64,000 nucleotides of DNA from NCBI GenBank assembly GCA_029959085.1, contig JARWIR010000005.1, positions 4,032,501-4,096,500 on the forward strand, read 5' to 3'. Positions 1 through 10,585 of this stretch are shown in pieces (position 1 is the stretch's first letter; each line of letters opens with the position of its first letter). Source of the DNA: Nemophila menziesii (Eukaryota; Streptophyta; Magnoliopsida; Boraginales; Hydrophyllaceae). The translations under genes and the position numbers were made by a program. A model generated the notes under the pieces. The model worked only from the letters and a program-made list of their open reading frames with translations. It was not told where the DNA came from and searched no databases.

Positions 1-2076
1 TATAGTTAATAAAACAGATTCGTTCCAAGGACGAGATGGTTGACTACAATGTTTAAAAAGTAATGAATGGTTGCACTTATGAAAACAAGTAAAGAAATTA
101 TGTTTGATTGGTTTTTGTATTAATCCTAAGTAATAAAAGATTAAATGGAAAAATGCAATTAAAAGCTAAGACGCAAGTAAAATGATGTAAAACGCAGTAT
201 GAGAAAGTAGCACTTGAGAACGCAAGGGGTCATCTTAATACTATTTCATAACCTATGTTGTTTAAGGGCTAAATTGGTCAATTACAATGGTCGGGATTCT
301 AAATTCCTTATACCCCCGTCAGGGTGGACTATAAGGCGATCCTAGAGTGTCACTAGTCCCGTCAGGGTAAATATGATCCAATTTTGGATGATTAACTTTT
401 ATTACCTCATTGGCCCTAGAATTAGCTAAGTTCGTCAGAATCAATAGCTTCTATTCTAGATTGAATAAATGGTTCTGTACCTAAACCCTCCGTCAGGATG
501 ATCCAATTGCCACTAATTGGAATAGCCTAGATACTAACACCTGTTCCTAGTTCATGACTCTAAAAACAGTAAATATTCTCAATTTATCGAAAAGGGTAAA
601 AGACACAATCTAATTTAATTTAACAGAAACCCAAATTCAACATATGAAATTCAATAAGATTTGGGAATTACCCATATATAGGGCTGCAAATGAACCGATA
701 CTCTCACCAAGGGCTCGAGTTTGAGTTCGTTAAGGGTTTGTTTGAGTTCGGCTCGTTAGTTAAACAAGCCAAGCTCAAGCTTTAAATTCAGGCTCGTTTA
801 CTAAACGAGACAAACTCAAACATATATAAGCTCGATTTGTTAAGCTCGTGAACAGTTTGGTAAGGGTTCTTTAAGAGCTCGTTAATAGGCTTGATAGATA
901 TATTCAATTGAAAATTATATATGTATACATACAAAAAGTCAAAACTTTTGTATTATGTAATTAATCATAACTAAAATATTTTATATCTATTAAGTAATTT
1001 TTTTTATATCTAATAAATATACTACTAGTATCTAGGGCTACAAATGAACCGATACTCTCACCAAGGGCTCGAGTTTGAGTTCGCTAAGGGCTTGTTTGAG
1101 TTCGGCTCGTTAGTTAACAAACCAAGCTCAAGAAAGCTAAAGCTTGGTTCGGCTCGTTTCGTTTCAAGCTCAAACCAAGCTCAAGCTCACTAAAATATTA
1201 GCAAACAAACTCAAGAAAGCTAAAGTTCGGCTCGGTTCGGTTCGTTTGCAGCCCTAGCCCATATAGCATTCTAAAGCACTAATAAATGTTTAGCTCATAC
1301 TAATTAAAAGAAAAACTAAATTAAATGTTAATGAATTCATATTGTCTTACAAATAAAAGATAAAAGAAACCTAATTTCCGGAATAGGAAGGACTGAGAAC
1401 GGAGATATAGACCCTCTCCACCTCTTGCAGCTTCTTCTTTCTTCCTTCTGTTGCTTCTCTCTGATGTTTTTAATTGTAAAGAATGAATTGTATGAAAAAT
1501 AGAAGTCAAAGGCTCCTTTTATAAGTGTAAAAACGGATTAGGGCTTGGACCTAAGAATAAAACACTAATTAAATGTCCAAGCCCAAATTCTAAGCCCAAA
1601 ATCCCGTAACTGCTGATACACCTTCACTAAAACGGCTTTTCCCGCTTCGTTATGACTCTGATTGACTTAATTCCGGTTGCTGAAGTTCCGTAACTTGATA
1701 AGGAATGTTTCCTCTTCAAAGATCAGCGGCTAAATCATCTCTTAAGCACCTAGAAATCAGCAATCTATGGCCTGGAAAACAGATTTTCAGCTCTAAAAAA
1801 TAATATCTTCGAGATTTATCTTCAATTCTTGACTCCATATCACGATCTTTGACTCTCTTCTCGGATTCCATTCCTAGCTAATAATCAAAACCTACAAACT
1901 TTCCACTAAAATATACAAGATTACGCACAAAAGTTTAATAAATCAAAATTACTAGAAATAAAATAGAAATTCCGGATTATTGTATTTTTAACTCAAAAGT
2001 CTATTAAAATATTCAAATAAACATAAAAAATTATGTCTCCCAAGGGTCGAAAATAAGAACAATTAGGGAGACATCA
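1..2076 (-). repeat. E1 3' LTR (cut by the window edge)
   Basis: Position 1 matches position 7858 of the other E1 LTR, so about 80 bp of this LTR lie left of the window. The LTR ends at 2076, directly next to the polypurine tract. It is about 580 bp longer than its partner because a MITE sits at 679-1257. A TATA-like sequence lies near 1516-1524 on the minus strand. Confidence 0.88.
679..1257. mobile_element. hAT-type non-autonomous element (MITE) in the E1 LTR
   Basis: The unfilled site is seen in the other E1 LTR near 8527. Here the insert is flanked by an 8-bp duplication, CCCATATA (671-678 and 1258-1265), the length made by hAT transposases. The termini are inverted: TAGGGCTGCAAATGAACC at the left, its near complement at the right. 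A second copy of the left end, TAGGGCTACAAATGAACC, starts at 1033 and shares more than 60 bp with 679 onward. The insert therefore looks like one short element (1033-1257) fused to part of another copy. No coding capacity is visible. Confidence 0.8.
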
Positions 2077-2091
2077 AGACCCCCAACTCAA
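2077..2091 (-). other. E1 polypurine tract
   Basis: Directly inside the 3' LTR, read on the minus strand: TTTGAGTTGGGGGTCT. The same sequence abuts the 3' LTR of E2 (20019-20033) and, nearly identically, that of E3. It is the expected primer for plus-strand DNA synthesis. Confidence 0.8.
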
Positions 2092-2635
2092 ACCTTTGTC
2101 GTCCCGACAAAGTAAAACAAAACAAAGGGGTAGAAGTAAGCGTATAAACAAGTAGAAGCTGACAAATAAGCCCTAAAGCAATTCTTAAGATAAATCTCAT
2201 ATAACAAACTCTAGAAACTAATATACACATACATCTAGAATGCAACATCAAACATAAATAATCTCAATCATAAAATTAAAGTTGCAATGCTTGAAGGTTA
2301 CACTTGTACTCATCTCTGTATGATGGCTATAGGGTGGTCATTAATCCTAAATCGCTTTGAACGCTCCACCTAGTATATTCCCTATCAACAGAATCATAAA
2401 TTCACTATGCACTTAGGAACCACGAGGTATTTATGGTTATAATATTGGCTTAAGGACGGGTGTGGATGTATATTTGGTAAATTTGAAGTGAGCTTTTGGC
2501 TCTCTCCTCAATTACCATCAACAGTGTCCTCGAGCTTGAGTTAACGCTCAAAAGATGTTCTCACTCACCCATATACGCAACAATTTAGCGTCCCATGTCT
2601 ACCCACTATAAACAAGATGATTTTCTAGAAAAAAT
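2092..2635 (-). other. E1 3' noncoding region and deletion junction
   Basis: On the minus strand this matches the last 540 bp or so of the E2 noncoding region (about 19490-20020), including the block GAGCCAAAAGCTCACT. Near 2622-2640 the match jumps to the integrase sequence of E2 near 15590. Everything between, about 3.9 kb in E2 coordinates including the integrase C-terminus and the whole second ORF, is deleted. A few unmatched bases at the junction suggest end joining. Confidence 0.8.
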
Positions 2636-5434
2636 CTACGGTGGATGATATGCCGTAGATACACGGTGTCTTACTCCATACTTCTCTAGAACATTCTTCA
2701 GATATTTATTAACGAAATGAGATCCTCCATCGCTAATAATCACTCTAGGTGTGCCATGTCTAGTGAAGATATGTGATTTCAAGAACTTAATCACCACTCG
2801 TGAATCATTGGTAGGTAAAGCCACCGCTTCTACCCACTTAGATACATAATCAACAACTAATAAGATGTAGAGGTTACCATTTGAAGGAACGAAAGGACCC
2901 ATAAAGTTTATACCCCAAACATCGAATATTTCAACTTCTAACACATTATTACGTGGCATCTCATCTCTCTTGGATATGTTTCCGGTAAACTGGCATCTCG
3001 TGCATTTCGTAACATATTCGTGACAATCTTTAACAAGAGAAGGCCAGTAAAAACCTGATTGAAATACCTTTGCAGCGGTTCTATCTCCCTTGAAATGTCC
3101 TCCATATAGTGAATCATGGCATCCAGCTATAATGGCTTCAGTTTCCTCCCTTGCTACACATCTTCGTATCATTTGGTCAGCACAAACTTTGTAGAGGAAA
3201 GGATCCTCCCAAAAGAATTGTCTAGCACGATGAGCTAACCTCTTTCTTTCTTGATAAGTAGAATCTTCAGGAAAAACACCACTCACCACTAAATTCGCAA
3301 TATCTGCATACCACGGAGCTTCATAATCTCGAACAACGAATAAACTCTCATCAGGAAATTCTTCTCTAACTGCTTCAATACCACTATTCATCTCTGAACC
3401 CTCTAAACGCGATAGATGATCTGCAACCCGAGTCTCACAACCCTTTCTATCTTTGATTTCTAAATCGAACTCTTGAAGTAATAACACCCATCTGATTAAC
3501 CTTGGTTTCGCATCTTTCTTTTCCATAAGATATCTGATCGCAGAATGATCTGTATAAACAATAACTTTCGCTCCAAGAAGATAAGAGCGAAATTTATCAA
3601 ATGAATATACAACTTCTAGCAACTCCTTTTCTGTAACTGTGTAATTAATCTGAGCACCACTAAAAGTTTTACTAGCATAGTAAATCGAATGAAAAACCTT
3701 CTCTTTTCTCTGTCCCAATACAGCTCCCATACACAAATCACTCGCATCACACATAACCTCAAACGGTAAATTCCAATCTGGAGGTAACACTATAGGAGCA
3801 GAAATAAGTTTTTCCTTAATTGCTTGGAAAGCCGCTAAACAAGCTTCATCAAAAAGGAATTTGGAGTCCTTTTCGAGTAAGTTGCATAACGGTTTAGCAA
3901 TCTTAAAAAAATCCTTAATAAAACGCCTATAAAAGCCAGCATGGCCAAGAAAACTCCTTACCCCTTTAACAGAAACAGGAGGGGGAAGAGTTTTAATTAC
4001 CTCTATGTTTGCTCTATCAACCTCTAATCCAGCACTCGAAACTTTGTGACCCAGAACAATAACTTCGCGAACCATGAAATGACACTTCTCCCAGTTTAGC
4101 ACCAAGTCTGTTTCCTTACATCTCACCAACACTTTCTCCAAGTTATCTAAACATTTATCAAAGTCATCACCAAACACAAAGAAATCGTCCATAAACACTT
4201 CAACGAAATTATCGATCATATCCCAGAAGATGGCCATCATACACCTTTGAAAAGTAGCGGGAGCGTTACACAACCCAAATGGCATTCTGCGATATGCAAA
4301 AGTACCAAATGGGCATGTAAAGGTAGTCTTATGTTGATCTTCTGGAGCCACGTAAATCTGATTGTACCCGGAGTAGCCATCCAAGAAATAGTAATATTCT
4401 CTTCCGGCTAATTTATCTAACATTTGATCGATGAAGGGCAAAGGGAAGTGATCTTTTCTGGTGGCTTTGTTCAGCTTTCTGTAATCCATGCAAACTCTCC
4501 AACCAACTACCGTTCTTGAAGGAATCGCTTCATTTTTATCATTCAAAACTGTTGTCATTCCTCCTTTCTTCGGTACACACTGAACTGGGCTCACCCAATC
4601 ACTACTCGAAATGGGATAGATAATCCCCGCATCTAAAAGCTTGATCACCTCTTTATTCACTACATCCTTCATAACGGGCATTAATCTCCTTTGACCTTCA
4701 ACTGAGCGTGCGTTGTCATCTTCAAGTATAATTTTATGTTGACAATAGGATGGACTAATGCCTTTGATGTCAGCAATTGTCCAACCTAGTGCTTCTTTGT
4801 TGGCTCTCAACACACGCAACAGTTTATCTTCTTGAGGACCTGTTAAATTAGCTGAAACAATAACAGGTAGAGTTTCATTAGTACCTAAATACGCATACCT
4901 CAAGTGTGCTGGTAACGGTTTTTCTTCCAATTCCGGAGGGGATTCAATTGAAGGATTCTTTTTAGGAACAATCTCCCCCGGTTCTCTCACAGATTCATAG
5001 GCAAGACGCCTATACTTTGGATTTTCAGAATTGAGAGCTGCCACTGTTTCGGCAAGCTCTTCCATCATCTCAGGCAAGTCTAATGTTAAAGAGGCCTGCA
5101 AAATATCATCAAAATTTAAGCAATTAAATACCTCTTGCGATGCTTGCTCAACTACATCCACTCTGAAGCAATCATCCTGAGAATCTGGAAATTTCATAGC
5201 TCGAAATACATTGAATTTGACTTCCTCGTCTTGTATCCTCATCGTTAATTCGCCATTATCTACATCAATTAATGTACGCCCCGTGGCCAGAAATGGTCTA
5301 CCCAAAATAATGGGGACATTTATGTCCGCGTCGTATTCAAGTATTACGAAATCAACGGGAAATATAAATGTACCTGCCTTAACGAGGACATCCTCAATTC
5401 GGCCTTCAGGATGTGCAAGAGACCTGTCCGCCAT
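2636..5434 (-). pseudogene. pol: E1 protease C-terminus, reverse transcriptase, RNase H and partial integrase
   Basis: Open for 932 codons but with no start of its own: it is cut from the upstream protease by a CAA-to-TAA stop near 5435. In order it shows the end of the protease (ILGRPFLAT), reverse transcriptase ([17 protein letters not shown]), RNase H ([24 protein letters not shown]), the integrase zinc motif and the first two acidic residues of the integrase core. It stops at the deletion junction just after AYHP, before the catalytic glutamate, so the integrase cannot work. The protein is close to that of E2 throughout. It is a relic, although its reverse transcriptase part has few obvious lesions. 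Confidence 0.9.
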
Positions 5435-5779
5435 TTACAAGACCATAGAAGTGGGTCTTGCTTCTCCAATTTTTAGCTTATCAAAGATCGATTTGGACAT
5501 CAAATTGATGCTCGCACCCAAATCACATAGCGTTTTTCCTTTCCATTCTTCTCCAATTGATATCGGAATCGTGAAACTCCCAGGATCAACTAACTTTGGA
5601 GGTAATTTACTCTGGCAAATCGCACTACACTCTTCAGGAAGACCAATCATCTCATTATCACAATAGGGCCTTTTTTTAGTGAAGGCCCTCTTCAAAAACT
5701 TCGTATACTTAGGAATATCTCGAATAGCCTCTAGTAACGGAATATTAATACTTAGACCCTTCACTCTATTAAAGAATTT
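5435..5779 (-). pseudogene. E1 aspartic protease N-terminal part
   Basis: This is the region between two in-frame stops: TAG near 5780 (CAG in E2) and TAA at 5435 (CAA in E2), both consistent with C-to-T change. It contains [10 protein letters not shown], the Athila-type aspartic protease active site, within about 109 open codons. Upstream gag and downstream pol lie in the same frame, so the breaks are point stops rather than shifts. Confidence 0.85.
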
Positions 5780-7642
5780 CTAAAAATCACCCAAATCACC
5801 CTTTTTCTGAACTCGAGATGGAAACGGTGGTGGAGGGCGATTGATCACAATATCATCTTTCTTTTTCGGAACTTCACTTGGTCTCCCTATTTCTTCAACC
5901 TCACTATCTTTTTCTTTCTCTTTCTCACCCACTTCCTTTTCTTTTCTTGGAACTTCTTTTTCTTTCATAACAGGAAAAGGAGGTGGAGGAAGGTTCTTAC
6001 CACTTCTTAATGTAACAGCTTTGCAATCTTCATGTTGTCTCGGATTTTCTGTGTCACTAGGGACTTGCCCTTGTGGACGCTGATTAAGCTGTTTTGCAAA
6101 TTGCTCCATTTGATTCTGTATTAATTTCATATTTGCTTCAGACGCTTGTTGACGTTCCATAGCTTGTGTTTGAAGAGCAATTAAACTTTCAACTGTTTTC
6201 TGAAGGGTAACTACTCCTTCTTGTGGATGGGCAGGTAAGGCTTTTTGGTTCAGGGTTTCATCGTAAGTATTCTGAGGAGCTTGTCTTTGTACATAATTAC
6301 CCTGATTCTGTCCTCCTTGATAATTGTTGTGTGGTCTTGGATTGTAGTTGTTACCTTGGGGACGCGGCTGATACGCATATGTAGGGTTGGCTGCCCCATT
6401 AGGATTTGAGTATTGAAACCCAGGATGGTTTCTGTTAGGCTGATATCCATTACCACTTGAATTAAAGTTACCTCTGTTGGACACAAACATCACAGGCTCT
6501 TGATTATTCGGACAACTTTCCTCATCATGATCATCTACCCTGCAAATCGAACACATATAAACCTCTTGTGCAGCTTGAACAGCTACCTTCTTACCCGAAA
6601 ATCCCTCTTTTACAGCTAAGGTAAGCTGTTTCAATTGTTGCTCTATAGTAGTTTGAATCTTATTCTCAAGCGTAGCAAATTTTTCTTCGATATTAACATT
6701 ACTCACTCCTTTAACCGGTGTTCTCACTGAAGTCCACCCAACTTCATTCTTGACTGTTCTTTCCAAAATGATTTTAGCATGAACGGGTTGAACTTGAAGA
6801 AAACCTGCACCACATAACAAATCCAATTTCTCTCTCGAAGTCTTATCAAGGCCTTTGTAAAATATTTTTAGTTGTTGTTGTTCTGTAAAGCCATGATCGG
6901 GAACCCTTCGTAAACACATCTGAAATCTTGTCCAACTCTTACCCAAAGTTTCAGCATACTCTTGACGGAAATGTGTTAACTCAAGTTGATCATCTAACCT
7001 CATGTTACTTGGGTAAAATCTGTCAAAGAAAGCAGTTTCTTATTGGTCCCAGTTTGTTATCTTCGTAGGATCTTGTGTATCGTGCCATTCACTTGCTCCA
7101 TCAATGACGAAAAATAGAAACGCGGCATAATACAATTGTTCTCTTGAAACTCCTTGTGTGATGTAAGAATCACATATCTGCTTAAATTTCTGAACGGCCC
7201 GGATAGGATCTTCTCCTGGTCTACCACGAAAATTTCCAAAATTTTGGAATTGAGCTAACATACCCGAATCTGGACAAAATCTTGGAACATTAATATCTGG
7301 AGCACCTACTCCTAGAGCAGGAGCACGGAATGGAGCTTCTGGTGGACCATTAACAAACCATGGATCTTGATTCATTACTATCTGAACTTGAGGATTAGGA
7401 TTCAGTGGCGGAATTGGAGGAATAACACCAGGTGGCGCTAAAGGTTGGCCATTTGCGCCTAATTGGCCTTGCCCATTATTTTGTTTATTCTGAAGATTTA
7501 TCTCCTCCATTCTGTTAATTAATTATTCTACCTCTAAGGCTTCTTGTTCTCTCCTTCTCTTATTAGCAAGTCTGATCAACGATTCTGGATTACTAAGGAT
7601 CGGAGGTGTTGGCTCTAGATCCTTAAATAGTCTTCTTCGCAT
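5780..7642 (-). pseudogene. gag: E1 gag, broken by two stop codons
   Basis: Gag starts at an ATG at 7642 (MRRR, as in E2) and is interrupted by TAA at 7525-7523 and again near 7037 (CAA TAA where E2 has CAA TTA). The middle part (7003-5780) contains the capsid-like region, a zinc knuckle ([16 protein letters not shown]2CX4HX4C) that would bind RNA, and a lysine/glutamate-rich tail before the protease. Gag would form the particle that packages element RNA. With these stops only fragments could be made. Confidence 0.88.
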
Positions 7643-7753
7643 ACACCAAACCTAAGAACCTGAAAATAAATGAACAAACAAAAAGCATAAAACTGATAAA
7701 ATAAAATAAATGCAACTATCACTAAAGGTAAACACCGTGGTCACACGCTACCG

Positions 7754-7771
7754 TCCCCGGCAGCGGCGCCA
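7754..7771 (-). other. E1 primer-binding site (tRNA-Asp type)
   Basis: Read on the minus strand: TGGCGCCGCTGCCGGGGA, six bases inside the LTR edge at 7778. It is identical to that of E2 and fits the 3' end of plant tRNA-Asp with one or two differences, as is usual for Athila-type elements. Confidence 0.85.
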
Positions 7772-7777
7772 AAAACT

Positions 7778-8890
7778 TGGTGGTCCTTTGTGTGTTCTAA
7801 AAGTAATGCAATAAGTAATCGAACCACAACCGCAAGTGTACGGTTGTCCCAAGTAATATAGTTGATAAAACAGGTTCGTTCCAAGGACGAGATGGTTGAC
7901 TACAATGTTTAACAAGTAATGAATGGTTGCACTTATGAAAACAAGTAAAGAAATTATGTTTGATTGGTTTTTGTATTAATCCTAAGTAATAAAAGATTAA
8001 ATGGAAAAATGCAATTAAAAGCTAAGACGCAAGTAAAATGATGTAAAATGCAGTATGAGAAAGTAGCACTTGAGAACGCAAGGGGTCATCCTAATACTAT
8101 TTCATAACCTATGTTGTTTAAGGGCTAAATTGGTCAATTACAATGGTCGAGATTCTAAATTCCTTATACCCCCGTCAGGGTGGACTATAAGGCGATCCTA
8201 GAGTGTCACTAGTCCCGTCAGGGTAAATATGATCCACTTTTGGATGATTAAGTTTTATTACCTCATTGGCCCTAGAATTAGCTAAGTTCGTCAGAATCAA
8301 TAGCTTCTATTCTAGATTGAATAAATGGTTCTGTACCTAAACCCTCCGTCAGGATGATCCAATTGCCACTAATTGGAATTGCCTAGATACTAACACCTGT
8401 TCCTAGTTCATGACTCTAAAAACAGTAAATATTCTCAATTTATCGAAAAGGGTAAAAGACACAATCTAATTTAATTTAACAGAAACCCAAATTCAACATA
8501 TGAAATTCAATAAGATTTGGGAATTACCCATATAGCATTCTCAAGCACTAATAAATGTTTAGCTCATACTAATTAAAAGAAAAACTAAGTTAAATGTAAA
8601 TGAATTCATATTGTCTTACAAATAAAAGATAAAAGAAACCTAATTTCCGTAATATGAAGGACTGAGAACGGAGATATAGACCCTTTCCACCTCTTGCAGC
8701 TTCTTCTTTCTTCCTTCTGTTGCTTCTCTATGATGTTTTTAATTGTAAAGAATCAATTGTATGAAAAATAGAAGTCAAAGGCTCCTTTTATAAGTGTAAA
8801 AACGGATTAGGGCTTGGACCTAAGAATAAAACACTAATTAAATGTCCAAGCCCAAATTCTAAGCCCAAAATCCCGTAACTGCTGATACAC
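7778..8890 (-). repeat. E1 5' LTR, inner segment
   Basis: This segment starts at TGGTGGTCC beside the primer site and is collinear with the left LTR until 8890, where E2 begins. The LTR resumes at 21601. The last five bases, TACAC (8886-8890), are the E2 target duplication. Confidence 0.92.
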
Positions 8891-10452
8891 TGATGTCTCC
8901 TTAAATTTTCTTATTTTCGACCCTTAGGAGACATCATTTTTGGTGTTTATTTAATCATTTCGATAGACTTTTGGACTAAATATGCAATAATATGATTTTC
9001 CTCTTTTAATTCTAGCATTTTTGATTTATTAAGCTTTTGCGCGTAATATTGGTATTTTTAGTGAGTATTTTACAGGTTTTAGATGTTAGCTAAAAGAGGA
9101 ATCCGAGGAGAAAGTCAAAGATCAAAAGATAGAGTCAAGACTTGAAAAGAAATCCCGAAGATATTATTTTTAGAGCTGAAAATCCATTTTCCAGGCCATA
9201 GATTGCTGATTTCGAGGTGCTTAAGAGAGGATCTAGCTGTTGACCTTTGAAGAGAAATCATTCCTTATCGAGTTACGGAACTTTAGCAACTGGAATGAGG
9301 TCAATCGGAGTTGTAACGCATCGGGAAAAGCAGTTTTAGTGAAGGCATATCAGCAATTACGGGATTTTGGGCTAAGTTAGTGGACTTGGGCCTTTTATAT
9401 TTCATTTAATTAAAAGCCTAGGTCCAAGTCCGAATTTCTAACTATAAAATCAGCCCTTGACTTCTATTTTACACACAATTCACATTCTGCAAGATTAAAA
9501 ACACCAGAGAGAAGCAACTGAAGGAAGGAGAAGAAGCTACAAGAGCTGGAGAGGGTCTATATCTCCGTTCGTAGTCATTCCGATTCCGGAAATTAGGTTC
9601 TTTTATCTTTTTAATTCTGTAAACAATATGAATTCCTTTAATTTTAATTTCGTATTCCATTTTAATATGAGCTAAGTTTTATTTAGTGCTTGAGAACAAA
9701 CAATGGGTGAATCCCAATTCTTATTAATTAACGAATGTTGAATTTGGGTTTTTATTGAATTAAACTAAATTAGGGCTTTTACTCTTTTCGATAAAATATG
9801 AATATTTACTGTTTTTAGCGTCATGAACTAGGAACAGGTAATAGTATTTAGGCTATTCCAATTAGTGGCAATTGGATCATCCTGACGGAAGGTTTAAATA
9901 CGGAACTATTTATTCAATCTAGGATAGAAGTTAATGATTCTGACGAGCTTAGCTAATCCTAGGGCCAATGAGGTAATAACACTTAATCATCCAACGGTGG
10001 ATCATATTTACCCTGACGGGACTAGTGACACTTTAGGATCGCCTTATAGTCCACCCTGACGGGGGTATAAGGAATTTAGAATCCCGACCATTGTAATTGA
10101 CTAATTTAGCCCTTAAACAACATAAGTTAAGAAATAGGATAGGGAGGATCCTTGCGTTCTCAAGTGCTACTTCTCATATTGCGTTTTACATCATTTTACT
10201 TGCGTCTTAGCTTTTACTTGCAATTTAATATTTGTCTTTCATTCATTAGTCTTATAACAAAAACCAAACAAATATATTATTGTCTTTTATTTTCGTAAGT
10301 GCATCAATCACTATTTGCTAGACATTGTGATCAACCATTCCGTCCTTGGAACGAATCTGATTTATCAGAATTACTACTTGGGACAACCGTACACTTGCGG
10401 TTGTGGTTCGATTATTTATTGCATTATTTTTAGAACACACAAAGGACCACCA
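8891..10452 (+). repeat. E2 5' LTR
   Basis: TG...CA termini, identical in length to the 3' LTR. Near the start is the inverted pair ATGTCTCC ... GGAGACAT, so the 5' tip can form a hairpin. The downstream half carries the motif CCTGACGG in several copies (near 9881, 10011 and 10056). It ends next to the primer site. Confidence 0.95.
9443..9450 (+). promoter_or_regulatory. Probable TATA box of the E2 LTR promoter
   Basis: TATAAAAT in the LTR, conserved at 20586-20593 in the 3' LTR. Transcription would start about 30 bp downstream, leaving roughly 980 bp of LTR as R and U5. Confidence 0.5.
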
Positions 10453-10458
10453 AGTTTT

Positions 10459-10476
10459 TGGCGCCGCTGCCGGGGA
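10459..10476 (+). other. E2 primer-binding site (tRNA-Asp type)
   Basis: TGGCGCCGCTGCCGGGGA lies six bases (AGTTTT) after the LTR end. It is complementary to the 3' end of plant tRNA-Asp with about one mismatch, and starts minus-strand DNA synthesis. Confidence 0.88.
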
Positions 10477-10585
10477 CGGTAGCGTGTGACCACGGTGTTT
10501 ATCCTTTAGTGATAAGTGCATTTATTTTATTTTATCAGTTTTACGCTTTTTGTTTAGTTTCTTTTCAGGTTTTTAGGTTTGGTGT

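Noticed and set aside
9469..9660. 63-codon minus-strand frame, repeated at 20612-20803
   Set aside because: It occurs in both LTRs of E2 only because the LTRs are copies; opposite strand to the element and no motif.
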